64,000 nt of DNA from AWTP1-13 sp963775835 (GTDB lineage: Bacteria; Pseudomonadota; Alphaproteobacteria; Rhizobiales; Hyphomicrobiaceae): contig CAVZKV010000002.1 of the NCBI GenBank assembly GCA_963775835.1, forward strand, positions 496,001 through 560,000, read 5' to 3'. Position 1 is the stretch's first letter; every line of letters begins with the position of its first letter. Below, piece by piece: positions 25,412 to 33,412 of the stretch. The position numbers and the translations under genes are program-made. The notes below the pieces were generated by a model, which was not told the origin of the DNA, ran no database searches, and saw only the letters and a list, made by a program, of their open reading frames with translations.

Positions 25412-26250
25412 GCGGCGGCTCCCGCGTAGGCCTTCAAGACCTCGTCCCTAAGCTGCGTCCAGATCGCCTTGTGCAGCTCGTGAAAGCGCGCCAGCAGGCG
25501 AATTTCGGAGGCATCGCGCGGGCGACCGAGATCGATGCTGTAGTCCCCGATGACGCTGGCTTCGGGTCCCGCCGACATAATCAGCACCCGGTCCGCCAGG
25601 GCGATGGCTTCCTCGAGATCGTGGGTAATGAACAAGACCGCCTTGCGGTCGGCGGCCCACAGATCGAGCAGCAGGTTGCCCATGATCTGACGCGTCTGCG
25701 CGTCGAGCGGTCCAAACGGCTCATCCATGAGCAGGATCTTGGGATCGCGGATCAGCACTTGAGCGAGCCCTACGCGCTTCTTTTGTCCGCCGGAGAGCTG
25801 GTGCGGGTAGCGATCCCCGAAGGCGGCAAGACCCACGTTCTTCAGCCACAGCTCGGCCCGCTGCAAGGCCTCGCGCCGTGGCGTGCCGCCAACCTCCAGG
25901 CCGATGGCGACGTTGTCGCGCGCGGTCTTCCAGGGCATCAGCGCATCTTGCTGCAACAGGTAGCCGGCGGCTTGGTTGAGGCCCGCGAGCGGCGATCCGA
26001 GGATGAAGGTGTCGCCCGCGCTCGGCGGCAGCAGGCCGGCAGCGACGTTGAGGAGGGTGGATTTGCCACACCCCGTCGGCCCGACGATGGCCACGAACTC
26101 GCGCGCGCCGACGCTGAGGCTGGTGGCGGTCACGGCTTGATAGCGCGATCCATTCGGCAACGCGAAGGCGACGGCGACGTTGCGAAACTCAATGGCGTTG
26201 GCGGCGGCGGACCGCGCCGGCGCCGGGCGGCCTAGCGGCTCATCGTTCAA
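25408..26250 (-). CDS. ABC importer ATPase (SsuB/TauB type)
   Basis: A 280-residue nucleotide-binding subunit. It has Walker A GPTGCGKST (about 55-63), Q-loop LLQQDALMPWKT, signature LSGGQKKRVG, Walker B ILLMDEP and the switch histidine in FITHDLEEA. The LxxxALxPWKT segment is typical of nitrate/sulfonate/bicarbonate ATPases. It is the first gene of the importer set and lies 36 bases downstream of the NAD(P)HX repair gene in the same direction, so one long transcript is possible. Confidence 0.92.
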   Translation of the reverse strand: MNDEPLGRPAPARSAAANAIEFRNVAVAFALPNGSRYQAVTATSLSVGAREFVAIVGPTGCGKSTLLNVAAGLLPPSAGDTFILGSPLAGLNQAAGYLLQQDALMPWKTARDNVAIGLEVGGTPRREALQRAELWLKNVGLAAFGDRYPHQLSGGQKKRVGLAQVLIRDPKILLMDEPFGPLDAQTRQIMGNLLLDLWAADRKAVLFITHDLEEAIALADRVLIMSAGPEASVIGDYSIDLGRPRDASEIRLLARFHELHKAIWTQLRDEVLKAYAGAAA

Positions 26251-26286
26251 TGCGCGCTTCCCTGGTGTTGGGCTTTTGGGGACGTG

Positions 26287-27867
26287 TTACAACCCTAACG
26301 GGTCGCGGCGCAAGGCAACGCGCGCAAGCACCTGCGGCAAGGTTTCCGGCAGGTCCTCCGCGATCAGGCCCGGCCCAAACGCGGCGGCGGCCGCCCCGTG
26401 CAGCCAGACGGCGGCACAGGCGGCTTCGAAGGCCGCCATGCCTTGCGCCATCAGCCCGCCGACGAAGCCAGCGAGCACGTCGCCGGCCCCGGCCGTGGCG
26501 AGCCAGGCCGGCGCATTGTCGTTGATGGCGGCGCGGCCATCGGGCGCCGCCACCACGGTGTCGGCCCCCTTGCTGATGACCACCGCCCCGCTCAGCTCGG
26601 CCGCCGCGCGAGCGCGATCGAGCTTTGAGCCGGGCAGCTCGCCGAACAAACGCTTGAACTCGCCGTCGTGCGGCGTCAGCACGACCGGCGCCGCGCGCGC
26701 GTGTATGGCGGCAAAGAGCGCTTGCCGCCCCGGCGGGGGCTCCCGATCGCGCACCACGAAGCCGAAGCCCACCGCGCGCACCTCGCCGTCCGCGGCGTCG
26801 GCGGCAAAAGAGGTGAGGGCATCGGCGTCCAGCACCACCGCGGCCGGCGTCGCCAGCACGCTCAGCACGCTGGCGGCCGTGGCCCTGCCGACCCCGGCGC
26901 CGGGACCAATGAGCGCGGCATTGCGGCGCTCATCGCTCAGGAAGTCGGCGAGCGCGGTGTCGGAGGCCAGCGCCTTCACCATGACGGCGGTTGCGTGTGT
27001 GGCATTGATGGCGGTTGCCGCCGCGGATCCGATCAAGGTGACGAGCCCCGAGCCGATCCGCAAAGCCGCGCGGGCGCCGAGGCGGGCAGCGCCGGTGCTT
27101 TCGGCGGGACCGGATACGACCACGGTGTGGCCACGCTGGTATTTGTGGCCCTGGGCCCGCGCGCGGGGAAAGGCCGCGCCCCAAAGCGCGGGACGGTTGA
27201 GAAACGTGCGCGGGGCGATGCTTGCCAGCGTTGTTTCGGGAATGCCGATGTCGGCGAGCCTCACCTGGCCGCACAGCACGCGCCCCGGCAGCAGCACATG
27301 GCCGGGCTTGAGGCGGAAGAAGGTGACCGTGCGCGTTGCGAGCATGCTCGCACCCTCGACCACCCCGGTGCTGCCATTGAGCCCGCTCGGCACGTCGACG
27401 GCAAGGACGGTCTTGCCGCTGGCGTTGATGGCGGCCACGATCTGGGCGGCCGCTCCCTGCAGCGGACGCGACAGCCCGGCCCCAAACAGGGCGTCGATGA
27501 TCAAATCACCGGCGCCACCGATGCGATCGGGGGTCAACGTCTCAGCCAACGTCTCCGGTGCCTCGCCCCAGCGCATCGCCATCGCGGCGGCATCGCCGCG
27601 AACTGCCGCGCTGTTGCCGAGCAGCCCCAGCCGCACGCGATAGCCCTGCTGGCGCAAGATCCTGGCGGCCACGAAGCCGTCGCCGCCGTTGTTGCCAGGC
27701 CCACAGGCGACGAAGACGGCCGCCGGGCTCCCGAGCAAGCGCATCGCCTCGGCGGCCACCGCATGCCCCGCCCGCTCCATGAGCTGGAGGCCGGTCTGGC
27801 CGCCGGCGATGGCCAGGCGGTCGGCCTCGCCCATCTCCGCAACGCTTAAAAGCTCACAACCCTGCAT
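26287..27867 (-). CDS. nnr: Bifunctional NAD(P)H-hydrate epimerase / dehydratase
   Basis: A 526-residue fusion repairing damaged NADH/NADPH hydrates. The N-terminal YjeF_N epimerase domain (about 1-215) has GPGNNGGDGFVAARIL. The C-terminal ADP-dependent dehydratase (about 230-515) has LTPHDGEFKRLFG and the catalytic ATAGAGDVLAGFVGG. Both halves look complete, and length equals the usual bifunctional form. In several alphaproteobacteria this gene lies beside glnB-glnA. Here it is on the opposite strand, upstream of glnB and divergent from it. Confidence 0.93.
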   Translation of the reverse strand: MQGCELLSVAEMGEADRLAIAGGQTGLQLMERAGHAVAAEAMRLLGSPAAVFVACGPGNNGGDGFVAARILRQQGYRVRLGLLGNSAAVRGDAAAMAMRWGEAPETLAETLTPDRIGGAGDLIIDALFGAGLSRPLQGAAAQIVAAINASGKTVLAVDVPSGLNGSTGVVEGASMLATRTVTFFRLKPGHVLLPGRVLCGQVRLADIGIPETTLASIAPRTFLNRPALWGAAFPRARAQGHKYQRGHTVVVSGPAESTGAARLGARAALRIGSGLVTLIGSAAATAINATHATAVMVKALASDTALADFLSDERRNAALIGPGAGVGRATAASVLSVLATPAAVVLDADALTSFAADAADGEVRAVGFGFVVRDREPPPGRQALFAAIHARAAPVVLTPHDGEFKRLFGELPGSKLDRARAAAELSGAVVISKGADTVVAAPDGRAAINDNAPAWLATAGAGDVLAGFVGGLMAQGMAAFEAACAAVWLHGAAAAAFGPGLIAEDLPETLPQVLARVALRRDPLGL

Positions 27868-27940
27868 GGCGGCGCATCATGCACCGACCACCCCCTCTCG
27901 CCAATCTCCCTTGCGGTTTCTGCCCATGACTTGGGCAATT

Positions 27941-27959
27941 TGCGCATTTATTGGGCGCA
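27941..27959 (+). promoter_or_regulatory. Possible NtrC-like dyad upstream of glnB
   Basis: TGCGC (27941-27945) and GCGCA (27955-27959) form an inverted repeat with a 9-base centre, about 83 bases upstream of the sigma-54 promoter. NtrC sites are similar dyads but usually have a 7-base centre and GCAC/GTGC arms, so this is only suggestive. Confidence 0.3.
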
Positions 27960-28041
27960 TTCTGGGCTGGCGCGCGACGAGGTTGCCCTGTAGATACGCA
28001 CAAGTCGTTCGTTGTCTGGAGATTTAAGCCAGCGTAATCCT

Positions 28042-28057
28042 TGGCACGGGGTGTGCT
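28042..28057 (+). promoter_or_regulatory. Sigma-54 promoter for glnBA
   Basis: TGGCAC-N5-GTGCT, with the invariant GG at 28043-28044 and GC at 28055-28056, exactly 12 bases apart as required for -24/-12 promoters. It lies 60 bases before the glnB start. Sigma-54/NtrC control of glnBA is well established in related bacteria. Confidence 0.75.
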
Positions 28058-28116
28058 AAGGCCATTAGCCGACAGGCCAGTCTCGAGCACGGTCCTTTGG
28101 GAGCTTGAGGGGACGC

Positions 28117-28455
28117 ATGAAGAAAATCGAAGCGATTATCAAACCCTTCAAGCTCGACGAGGTGAAGGAGGCGCTGCAGGAAATTGGCTTGCAGGGCATC
28201 ACCGTCATCGAGGCGAAGGGCTTTGGCCGGCAGAAGGGCCACACCGAGCTTTATCGTGGTGCGGAGTACGTCGTCGACTTCCTGCCCAAGGTGAAGATCG
28301 AGGTTGTGCTGGCCGACGACATGCTGGGCAAGGCCCTTGAGGCGATCCAAAAGGCCGCCAAGACGGGCCGCATCGGCGACGGCAAGATTTTCATCTCGAC
28401 CATCGAAGAGGCAATTCGCATCCGCACCGGGGAGACCGGGGCGGACGCGGTTTGA
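28117..28455 (+). CDS. glnB: Nitrogen regulatory protein P-II
   Basis: A 112-residue P-II signal protein. The T-loop with the uridylylation site Tyr51 is intact (YRGAEYVVDF), as are the KPFKLDEV start and the TGRIGDGKIFI motif. It senses 2-oxoglutarate and ATP/ADP and controls glutamine synthetase adenylylation and NtrB. I place the start at 28117 (KKIEAIIKPF), four codons after an alternative ATG, because the family begins there. It is followed 72 bases later by glnA, and a sigma-54 promoter lies upstream, so this is a nitrogen-regulated glnBA operon. glnB rather than glnK is preferred because of the glnA linkage. Confidence 0.95.
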   Translation: MKKIEAIIKPFKLDEVKEALQEIGLQGITVIEAKGFGRQKGHTELYRGAEYVVDFLPKVKIEVVLADDMLGKALEAIQKAAKTGRIGDGKIFISTIEEAIRIRTGETGADAV

Positions 28456-28527
28456 TTGCTTGGCACGCTGCCCGCTCGGCCGGCCTGGGCTTGAGCAAGA
28501 CCATTGAGTGAAGACAGGGGAGTAGCA

Positions 28528-29949
28528 ATGGCAGATAGACCGAAGTCCGTTGGCGACGTTTTGAAGATGATGAAGGACAGGGAAGTCAAGTTTCTTGACC
28601 TGCGCTTCACCGACACCAAAGGAAAGATGCAGCACGTCACCGCGGATGGCTCGTGCGTCAACGAAGGAATGTTCGCGGACGGGTTTGCCTTCGACGGCTC
28701 CTCGATTGCCGGCTGGAAAGGCATCGAGGCATCCGACATGACGCTGATGCCAGACCCCGGCAGCGCCCACATCGATCCTTTCTTCGCGCAGACGACGATG
28801 GCGATCTTTTGCGACGTGCTGGAGCCGTCAACCGGTGAGATGTACGAGCGCGACCCGCGTTCGATCGCCAAGCGTGCCGAGGCCTATCTTAAGCAGACCG
28901 GGATTGGTGACACCGTCGTGTTCGGTCCCGAGGCTGAGTTCTTCATCTTCGACGACGTGCGTTTTAGCACCGATCCCTACAACACCGGGTTCCGGCTCGA
29001 CGGCAGCGAGCTGCCCTCCAACAGTGGCACCGACTACGAGATGGGCAACCTGGCACACCGGCCGCGCACCAAGGGCGGCTACTTCCCGGTGCCGCCCATC
29101 GACAGCGCCCAGGATATCCGCTCCGAGATGCTCTCGGTGATGGCCGAGATGGGCGTCACCGTCGAAAAGCACCACCATGAGGTTGCCTCCTCCCAGCACG
29201 AGCTCGGCATCAAATTCGGCCCGATGGTGCAACTGGCCGACCACATGCAGATCTACAAGTATGTGATCCACAACGTCGCGCAGGCCTACGGCAAGACCGC
29301 CTGCTTCATGCCCAAGCCCGTGTTCGGCGACAACGGTTCGGGCATGCACTGCCACCAGTCGATCTGGAAGGGCTCGACGCCGACCTTCGCCGGTAACAAG
29401 TATGCCGATCTGTCCGACACCTGCCTGTTCTACATCGGCGGCATCTTGAAGCACGCCAAGACCATCAACGCCTTCAGCAATCCGACCACCAATTCCTATA
29501 AGCGGCTGGTGCCGGGTTACGAAGCGCCCGTGCTGCTCGCCTATTCGGTGCGAAACCGCTCCGCCTCCTGCCGCATCCCTGTCGTCACCTCGCCAAAGGC
29601 CAAGCGCGTCGAGGTTCGCTTCCCCGACCCCGCCGCCAATCCCTATCTCGCCTTCGCGGCGATGCTGATGGCGGGCCTTGACGGCATCCAGAACAAGCTC
29701 CATCCGGGCGAGGCCGTCGATAAGAACCTTTACGATTTGCCGCCCGAGGAGCTGACCAAGATTCCAACCGTGTGCGGCAGTCTACGCGAGGCACTCGACA
29801 ATCTCGACAAGAACCGCGACTTTCTGAAAAAGGGCGGCGTGTTCAGCGACGATATGATCGACGCCTATCTCGAGCTGAAGATGGCCGAGGTGGAGCGCTT
29901 AGAGATGACGCCGCATCCGGTCGAGTTCGATATGTACTACTCGGTCTAG
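28528..29949 (+). CDS. glnA: Glutamine synthetase type I
   Basis: A 473-residue GSI-beta enzyme, making glutamine from glutamate, ammonia and ATP. Visible signatures are the N-terminal beta-grasp FTDTKGKMQH, FDGSSIAGW, the metal/active site FGPEAEFFIFD, the catalytic loop GDNGSGMHCHQS, and the adenylylation tyrosine in NLYDLPPEE. Start 28528 follows a GGGGAG Shine-Dalgarno at a good distance; an upstream ATG-like frame extension of eight codons is not needed. It is the second gene of the P-II/glutamine synthetase operon. Confidence 0.97.
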   Translation: MADRPKSVGDVLKMMKDREVKFLDLRFTDTKGKMQHVTADGSCVNEGMFADGFAFDGSSIAGWKGIEASDMTLMPDPGSAHIDPFFAQTTMAIFCDVLEPSTGEMYERDPRSIAKRAEAYLKQTGIGDTVVFGPEAEFFIFDDVRFSTDPYNTGFRLDGSELPSNSGTDYEMGNLAHRPRTKGGYFPVPPIDSAQDIRSEMLSVMAEMGVTVEKHHHEVASSQHELGIKFGPMVQLADHMQIYKYVIHNVAQAYGKTACFMPKPVFGDNGSGMHCHQSIWKGSTPTFAGNKYADLSDTCLFYIGGILKHAKTINAFSNPTTNSYKRLVPGYEAPVLLAYSVRNRSASCRIPVVTSPKAKRVEVRFPDPAANPYLAFAAMLMAGLDGIQNKLHPGEAVDKNLYDLPPEELTKIPTVCGSLREALDNLDKNRDFLKKGGVFSDDMIDAYLELKMAEVERLEMTPHPVEFDMYYSV

Positions 29950-29971
29950 GCAAACCGAGGGGCCGACGGGC

Positions 29972-29988
29972 GCGCCCCAGTGGGGCGC
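29972..29988 (+). terminator. GC hairpin after glnA
   Basis: GCGCCCC (29972-29978) and GGGGCGC (29982-29988) form a 7-bp stem with an AGT loop, 23 bases after the glnA stop. There is no T-run; it leads straight into a tandem repeat array. Confidence 0.4.
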
Positions 29989-30052
29989 CCCCAGCGACGC
30001 CCCCCAGCGACGCCCCCAAGCGACGCCCCCAAGCGACGCCCCCAAGCGACGC
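29988..30052. repeat. Five 13-bp tandem repeats downstream of glnA
   Basis: Five contiguous 13-base units: CCCCCAGCGACGC twice (29988-30000, 30001-30013), then CCCCAAGCGACGC three times (30014-30026, 30027-30039, 30040-30052). The two versions differ by one base. The array is intergenic and not coding in any supported frame. Confidence 0.95.
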
Positions 30053-30196
30053 CCAAGTCCGGGGGGCAAATCCGGTCCCAAACGTTGCAGCCTTTGCAGA
30101 AAAGTACGGCGACACGCCGCCCTTCTTATAGTGTGTGTCGTGTGTCGCCGCGCCGGTGAGGTATTGTGGGACGCGCGGAGTGACGTTCGCCTTGGC

Positions 30197-30484
30197 TTAA
30201 AAGTACATGAGGATGGCCGCGCAAATGCTGCCCAACAGTGCCCAGGCCAGGCGGCGGCGCTGCACTTTGAGCCAACCGGCGAGGCGCTCGCTGACGGCCG
30301 ACCACTCGATGCGGTAAAGCCATGCCAAGGCGATGCCGAGCATGAGCCCACCCATCCAGCCCATGGACGAGGTCGCCGATGACGCCAGCGCGGGCTCGCT
30401 TCGCGCCAATTCAAGAACGGAACCCCACGGGGCGAAAAGCCCGCACAGGCCCAGCAACGCCAAGTAGACGAGCATCCGCGCCAT
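30197..30484 (-). CDS. Small membrane protein of unknown function
   Basis: A 95-residue protein with three likely hydrophobic helices: residues 5-20 (VYLALLGLCGLFAPWG), about 43-57 (GLMLGIALAWLYRI) and about 78-95 (LAWALLGSICAAILMYF). A basic loop (LKVQRRR) lies before the last one. It should sit in the inner membrane. No family is recognised. It is isolated between repeat arrays, and its upstream region contains CCAG-rich repeats. Coding reality rests on the hydrophobic pattern and charge distribution. Confidence 0.5.
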   Translation of the reverse strand: MARMLVYLALLGLCGLFAPWGSVLELARSEPALASSATSSMGWMGGLMLGIALAWLYRIEWSAVSERLAGWLKVQRRRLAWALLGSICAAILMYF

Positions 30485-30520
30485 CGCCGCCTCCCATGGG
30501 TCTCAAGCAGCTGTCCTTGG

Positions 30521-30577
30521 CCCCAGTCCCAGGTCCAGTCCCAGTCCCAGATCCAGTCCGTCCCAGATCCAGTCCGG
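30521..30577. repeat. Degenerate TCCCAG/TCCAG tandem repeat
   Basis: Repeats of a 6-base core (TCCCAG or GTCCAG) arranged partly as 12-base pairs, upstream of the small membrane protein gene. Units are imperfect, so exact borders are approximate. Confidence 0.7.
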
Positions 30578-30790
30578 GGGGCAAAAACGCCGGCAACTTA
30601 CGTCGCAAGCCAGAAACACTCCGTTAACAGAGCTGCGCTGCGCGGGTCGAATACAGCTGGCTCGGCGGGGGTTGCTGGGCCGTGGCTTCAGCGTGGCCGT
30701 CAGGCCGTCGCTGTGTATGCAACTTGTGATTTGACGGCGTACCAATCCCGCTCCAGGCTGGCTTAACGCTGGCAAAGGAGGTCTACGAAA

Positions 30791-30874
30791 ATGTCGCCCC
30801 CGGGCAGTTTTGAGGCCGCCCTGGCACCCGCAAGCGCTTGCACGGTCCGGGACGGCTGCTTTCCGACAATTTGA
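30791..30874 (+). CDS. Candidate 27-residue small protein with ideal ribosome-binding site
   Basis: An ATG at 30791 is preceded by AAAGGAGG (30774-30781) with a 9-base spacer, the best Shine-Dalgarno in this gap. The frame reads MSPPGSFEAALAPASACTVR and continues seven residues to a stop at 30872-30874. There is no homology I can name. It could be a leader peptide, a small protein, or the remnant of a larger gene cut by a sequence error. Nothing downstream is clearly controlled by it. Confidence 0.3.
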   Translation: MSPPGSFEAALAPASACTVRDGCFPTI

Positions 30875-31250
30875 ACCCTGTGACGGGTTGGTCCCTAAAA
30901 GGCGCGTCGCCTGTTTGCTGGGCGTCGGCGGATCAGCAACGGGGTTGCTGGTTAAATCGGCTGCCAAGATTAGGTCGCGCACAAGGGGAACGCCCGTGAA
31001 ACCTGATCGCTATCAGGCGGGCCTGCAGTGGAGATGATGCTCTGGTCGACGGCGAGGCCCTGCGTGGCGGCCGTTCGACCCTCAAGGCACCTCCCAGTTT
31101 GGCGTTGAAGCCCGCAAACCCCTAGGCCACGATGGGTGGCCTCGAAGCCCGGCGGCCCTCGGTCGCTGGGCTTCGTTGATCCGGAGGCGGCCTGCAGACC
31201 GCGCCTTGCCCATCCCCGCGCGGCCCTGCGCCTGGCGCGGGACTGCGATC

Positions 31251-32253
31251 TTAAATCCGTCCCTCGGCGACGGCGTGGCAGGCGGCGCTTGCCCGGCCCA
31301 TCGCCTGCAGTTGCGGCGTTTCCCTGCGGCAGCGCTCGAAGGCGTGCGGGCAGCGGGGATGAAACGCACACCCCGTCGGCGGCTTGATCGGATTGGGGAT
31401 CTCACCCTCGATCGGCTTGCGCTGCCGTCCGCTCATGGCGAGGTCCGGCAAAGCATCGATCAGCATGCGCGAATAGGGGTGCCTCGGCGTCTTGAAGAGT
31501 TCGCCGCGACGGTGCGAGCTCGACGATCCGCCCCAGGTACATGACGCCGATGCGGGCCGCCATGTGCTTCACCACCGCAAGATTGTGGCTGATGAAGAAG
31601 TAGGAGAGACCCAGACGGTCCTGCAGATCGCGCATCAGGTTCAGGATCTGCGCCTGCACCGAAACATCGAGCGCGCTGGTCGGTTCGTCGCAGACGATGA
31701 ATTCCGGGTTCGAGGAGAGCGCGCGGGCGATGCAGATGCGCTGACGTTGACCACCGGAGAACTCGTGCGGGTACTTGCGGCCATCGGCCGGGTCCAATCC
31801 CACCAGGCGCAATAGCTCACCGACGCGCTGCTCGATCTCGGCTCGATCGGCGGCGAGCCGGAAGGCCTTGATCGGATCGGCGATGATGCGGTCGACGCGC
31901 CAGCGCGGATTGAGACTGGCGTAGGGATCTTGAAAGATCATCTGCAGGCGGCGCCGTAGTTTCTGGCGCTCGCCCGCCGATGCCGGCGCCCACATGTCGA
32001 TGCCGTCGATGCTGACGCTGCCGAGGGTTGGCGGCAGTAGGCCGACGATCATGCGCGCCACGGTTGATTTGCCGGAACCCAACTCGCCCACCAGCGCCAG
32101 CGTTTCGCGCTTGCCGATCGAGAACGAGACCCCCGTCACGGCCTTGAGAAGCGTGCGCTGTTCACGCTCGAGCAGGCGATTGAGCCAAGGCCTGGAGACG
32201 TCGAATACGCGCGTGAGATTATGTGCTTCGACGAGGGTTGGGGCCATGCTCAT
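31251..32253 (-). CDS. Peptide/nickel-type ABC transporter ATPase, second (DppF-like; frame interrupted)
   Basis: About 333 residues after joining two frames. Walker A reads GELGSGKST, followed by Q-loop IFQDPYASLNPRW, signature FSGGQRQRICIARAL, Walker B FIVCDEPTSALD, and the oligopeptide-family C-terminal cysteine cluster GCAFHPRCPHAFERC. The ATPase energises uptake of peptides or similar solutes. A single extra base at 31503/31504, in an arginine codon third position (cg-g-c), shifts the frame between LAPSR and ELFKTPRHPYS; removing it restores the family sequence. The start at 32253 overlaps the upstream ATPase stop by 4 bases. It is the last gene of the five-gene operon. Confidence 0.88.
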
Positions 32254-33236
32254 AGCCGCGCTCCGGCGCCTTGCGCCACTAGCCAGCAGGCGGCCCGCGA
32301 GCTGCCCGCGGGCATGGGTTCGGGGCGTTGCACTTTGCAACGATCAAACACGTGCGGGCAGCGCGGGTTGAAGGCGCAGCCCTGCGGGATGGCCGTGAGG
32401 CGCGGCATGGCGCCCGGGATCTGCGTGAGGCGCGCGCTGGGCGCCGCCTCGGCCGATGGTATCGCCCCCATCAGGCCTCGGGTGTAGGGGTGGTGCGGCT
32501 GGCGTACCACATCGCGTACGGGACCGATCTCGGCGATGCGGCCGGCATACATGACCGCGACCCGATCGGCGGTCTCGGCGATCACGCCCATGTCGTGCGT
32601 GATCAACATGACCGACGTTCCACGCTGTCGGCACAGGCGCTTGATGAGCGCGATGATTTGCGCCTGAATCGAGACGTCGAGTGCCGTGGTCGGCTCGTCG
32701 GCGATCAGCAGATCGGGGTCGGCGCACAAAGCCAAGGCCAATACCACGCGCTGGCGCATGCCGCCGGAAAACTCATGTGGGTAGGCGTTGATGCGGGTGC
32801 GCGCACCCTGGATGCCGACTTCCTGCAAGAGCTCGATGGCGCGCTCCCAGGCCGTCGCCGTCGACACGTTCGCGTGCGTGCGGATCGTCTCCACGAGCTG
32901 ATACCCGATGCGGTAAAGCGGGTTCAGGCTGGTCAGCGGATCCTGGAACACCATGCCGATGCGGCGGCCGCGCAGCTGGCGCATGGCTTCGGGCTCGAGA
33001 TCGTCGATCCGTTTGCCTTTTAGGTGCACGGTGCCCCCGACGATGCGGCCGGGAGGCTCGAGCAGGCCAATGACGGCGGCGCCCGTGAGCGACTTGCCGG
33101 CACCCAATTCGCCGACCACGCCCAATACCTCGCCGGCGGCGATATCGAAGGAGATGCCGTCGACCGCGGTGAGCATGCCGCGCCGCGTCGGAAAGCCGAT
33201 CACAAGGTCACGCACGGAAAGGGCCGGCTCGCTCAC
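32250..33236 (-). CDS. Peptide/nickel-type ABC transporter ATPase, first (DppD-like)
   Basis: A 328-residue ATPase with Walker A GELGAGKSL, Q-loop VFQDPLTSLNPLY, signature FSGGMRQRVVLALAL, Walker B LLIADEPTTALDV and the switch histidine in LITHDMGV. The C-terminal extension has GCAFNPRCPHVFDRC, typical of oligopeptide ATPases. It works as a heterodimer with the following gene, with which it overlaps by 4 bases. The permease genes lie upstream after a 176-base gap. In both ATPases of this operon the usual serine of GESGxGKS is leucine. Confidence 0.93.
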   Translation of the reverse strand: MSEPALSVRDLVIGFPTRRGMLTAVDGISFDIAAGEVLGVVGELGAGKSLTGAAVIGLLEPPGRIVGGTVHLKGKRIDDLEPEAMRQLRGRRIGMVFQDPLTSLNPLYRIGYQLVETIRTHANVSTATAWERAIELLQEVGIQGARTRINAYPHEFSGGMRQRVVLALALCADPDLLIADEPTTALDVSIQAQIIALIKRLCRQRGTSVMLITHDMGVIAETADRVAVMYAGRIAEIGPVRDVVRQPHHPYTRGLMGAIPSAEAAPSARLTQIPGAMPRLTAIPQGCAFNPRCPHVFDRCKVQRPEPMPAGSSRAACWLVAQGAGARL

Positions 33237-33412
33237 GATCGCCGCCGATCACTGAGGCTCAGTCCGATTGCCAAAGGGAGCGCCATTCTTTTACCAGCGA
33301 GCGGCATGGCGCGAACTTGGTAGCGGATTGCGCCGCAAGCACAGCCACCGCGGAGCGGCAGCGACGGCCGCTTGCGTTCGCCCATTCGGCCGCCGTACCG
33401 CGTGCGGCCGTT

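Larger units (their letters stand above)
30485..31250. other. Long non-coding or poorly coding region
   Basis: About 770 bases without a convincing conventional gene. It contains a degenerate repeat (30521-30577) and one short ORF with a very strong ribosome-binding site (30791-30874). The remainder overlaps only shadow frames of the downstream ABC ATPase and carries no recognisable RNA gene. Confidence 0.5.

Noticed and set aside
30970..31371. Arg-rich minus-strand frame in the gap after glnA
   Set aside because: It is a shadow of the DppF-like gene end and intergenic sequence, with no domain pattern.
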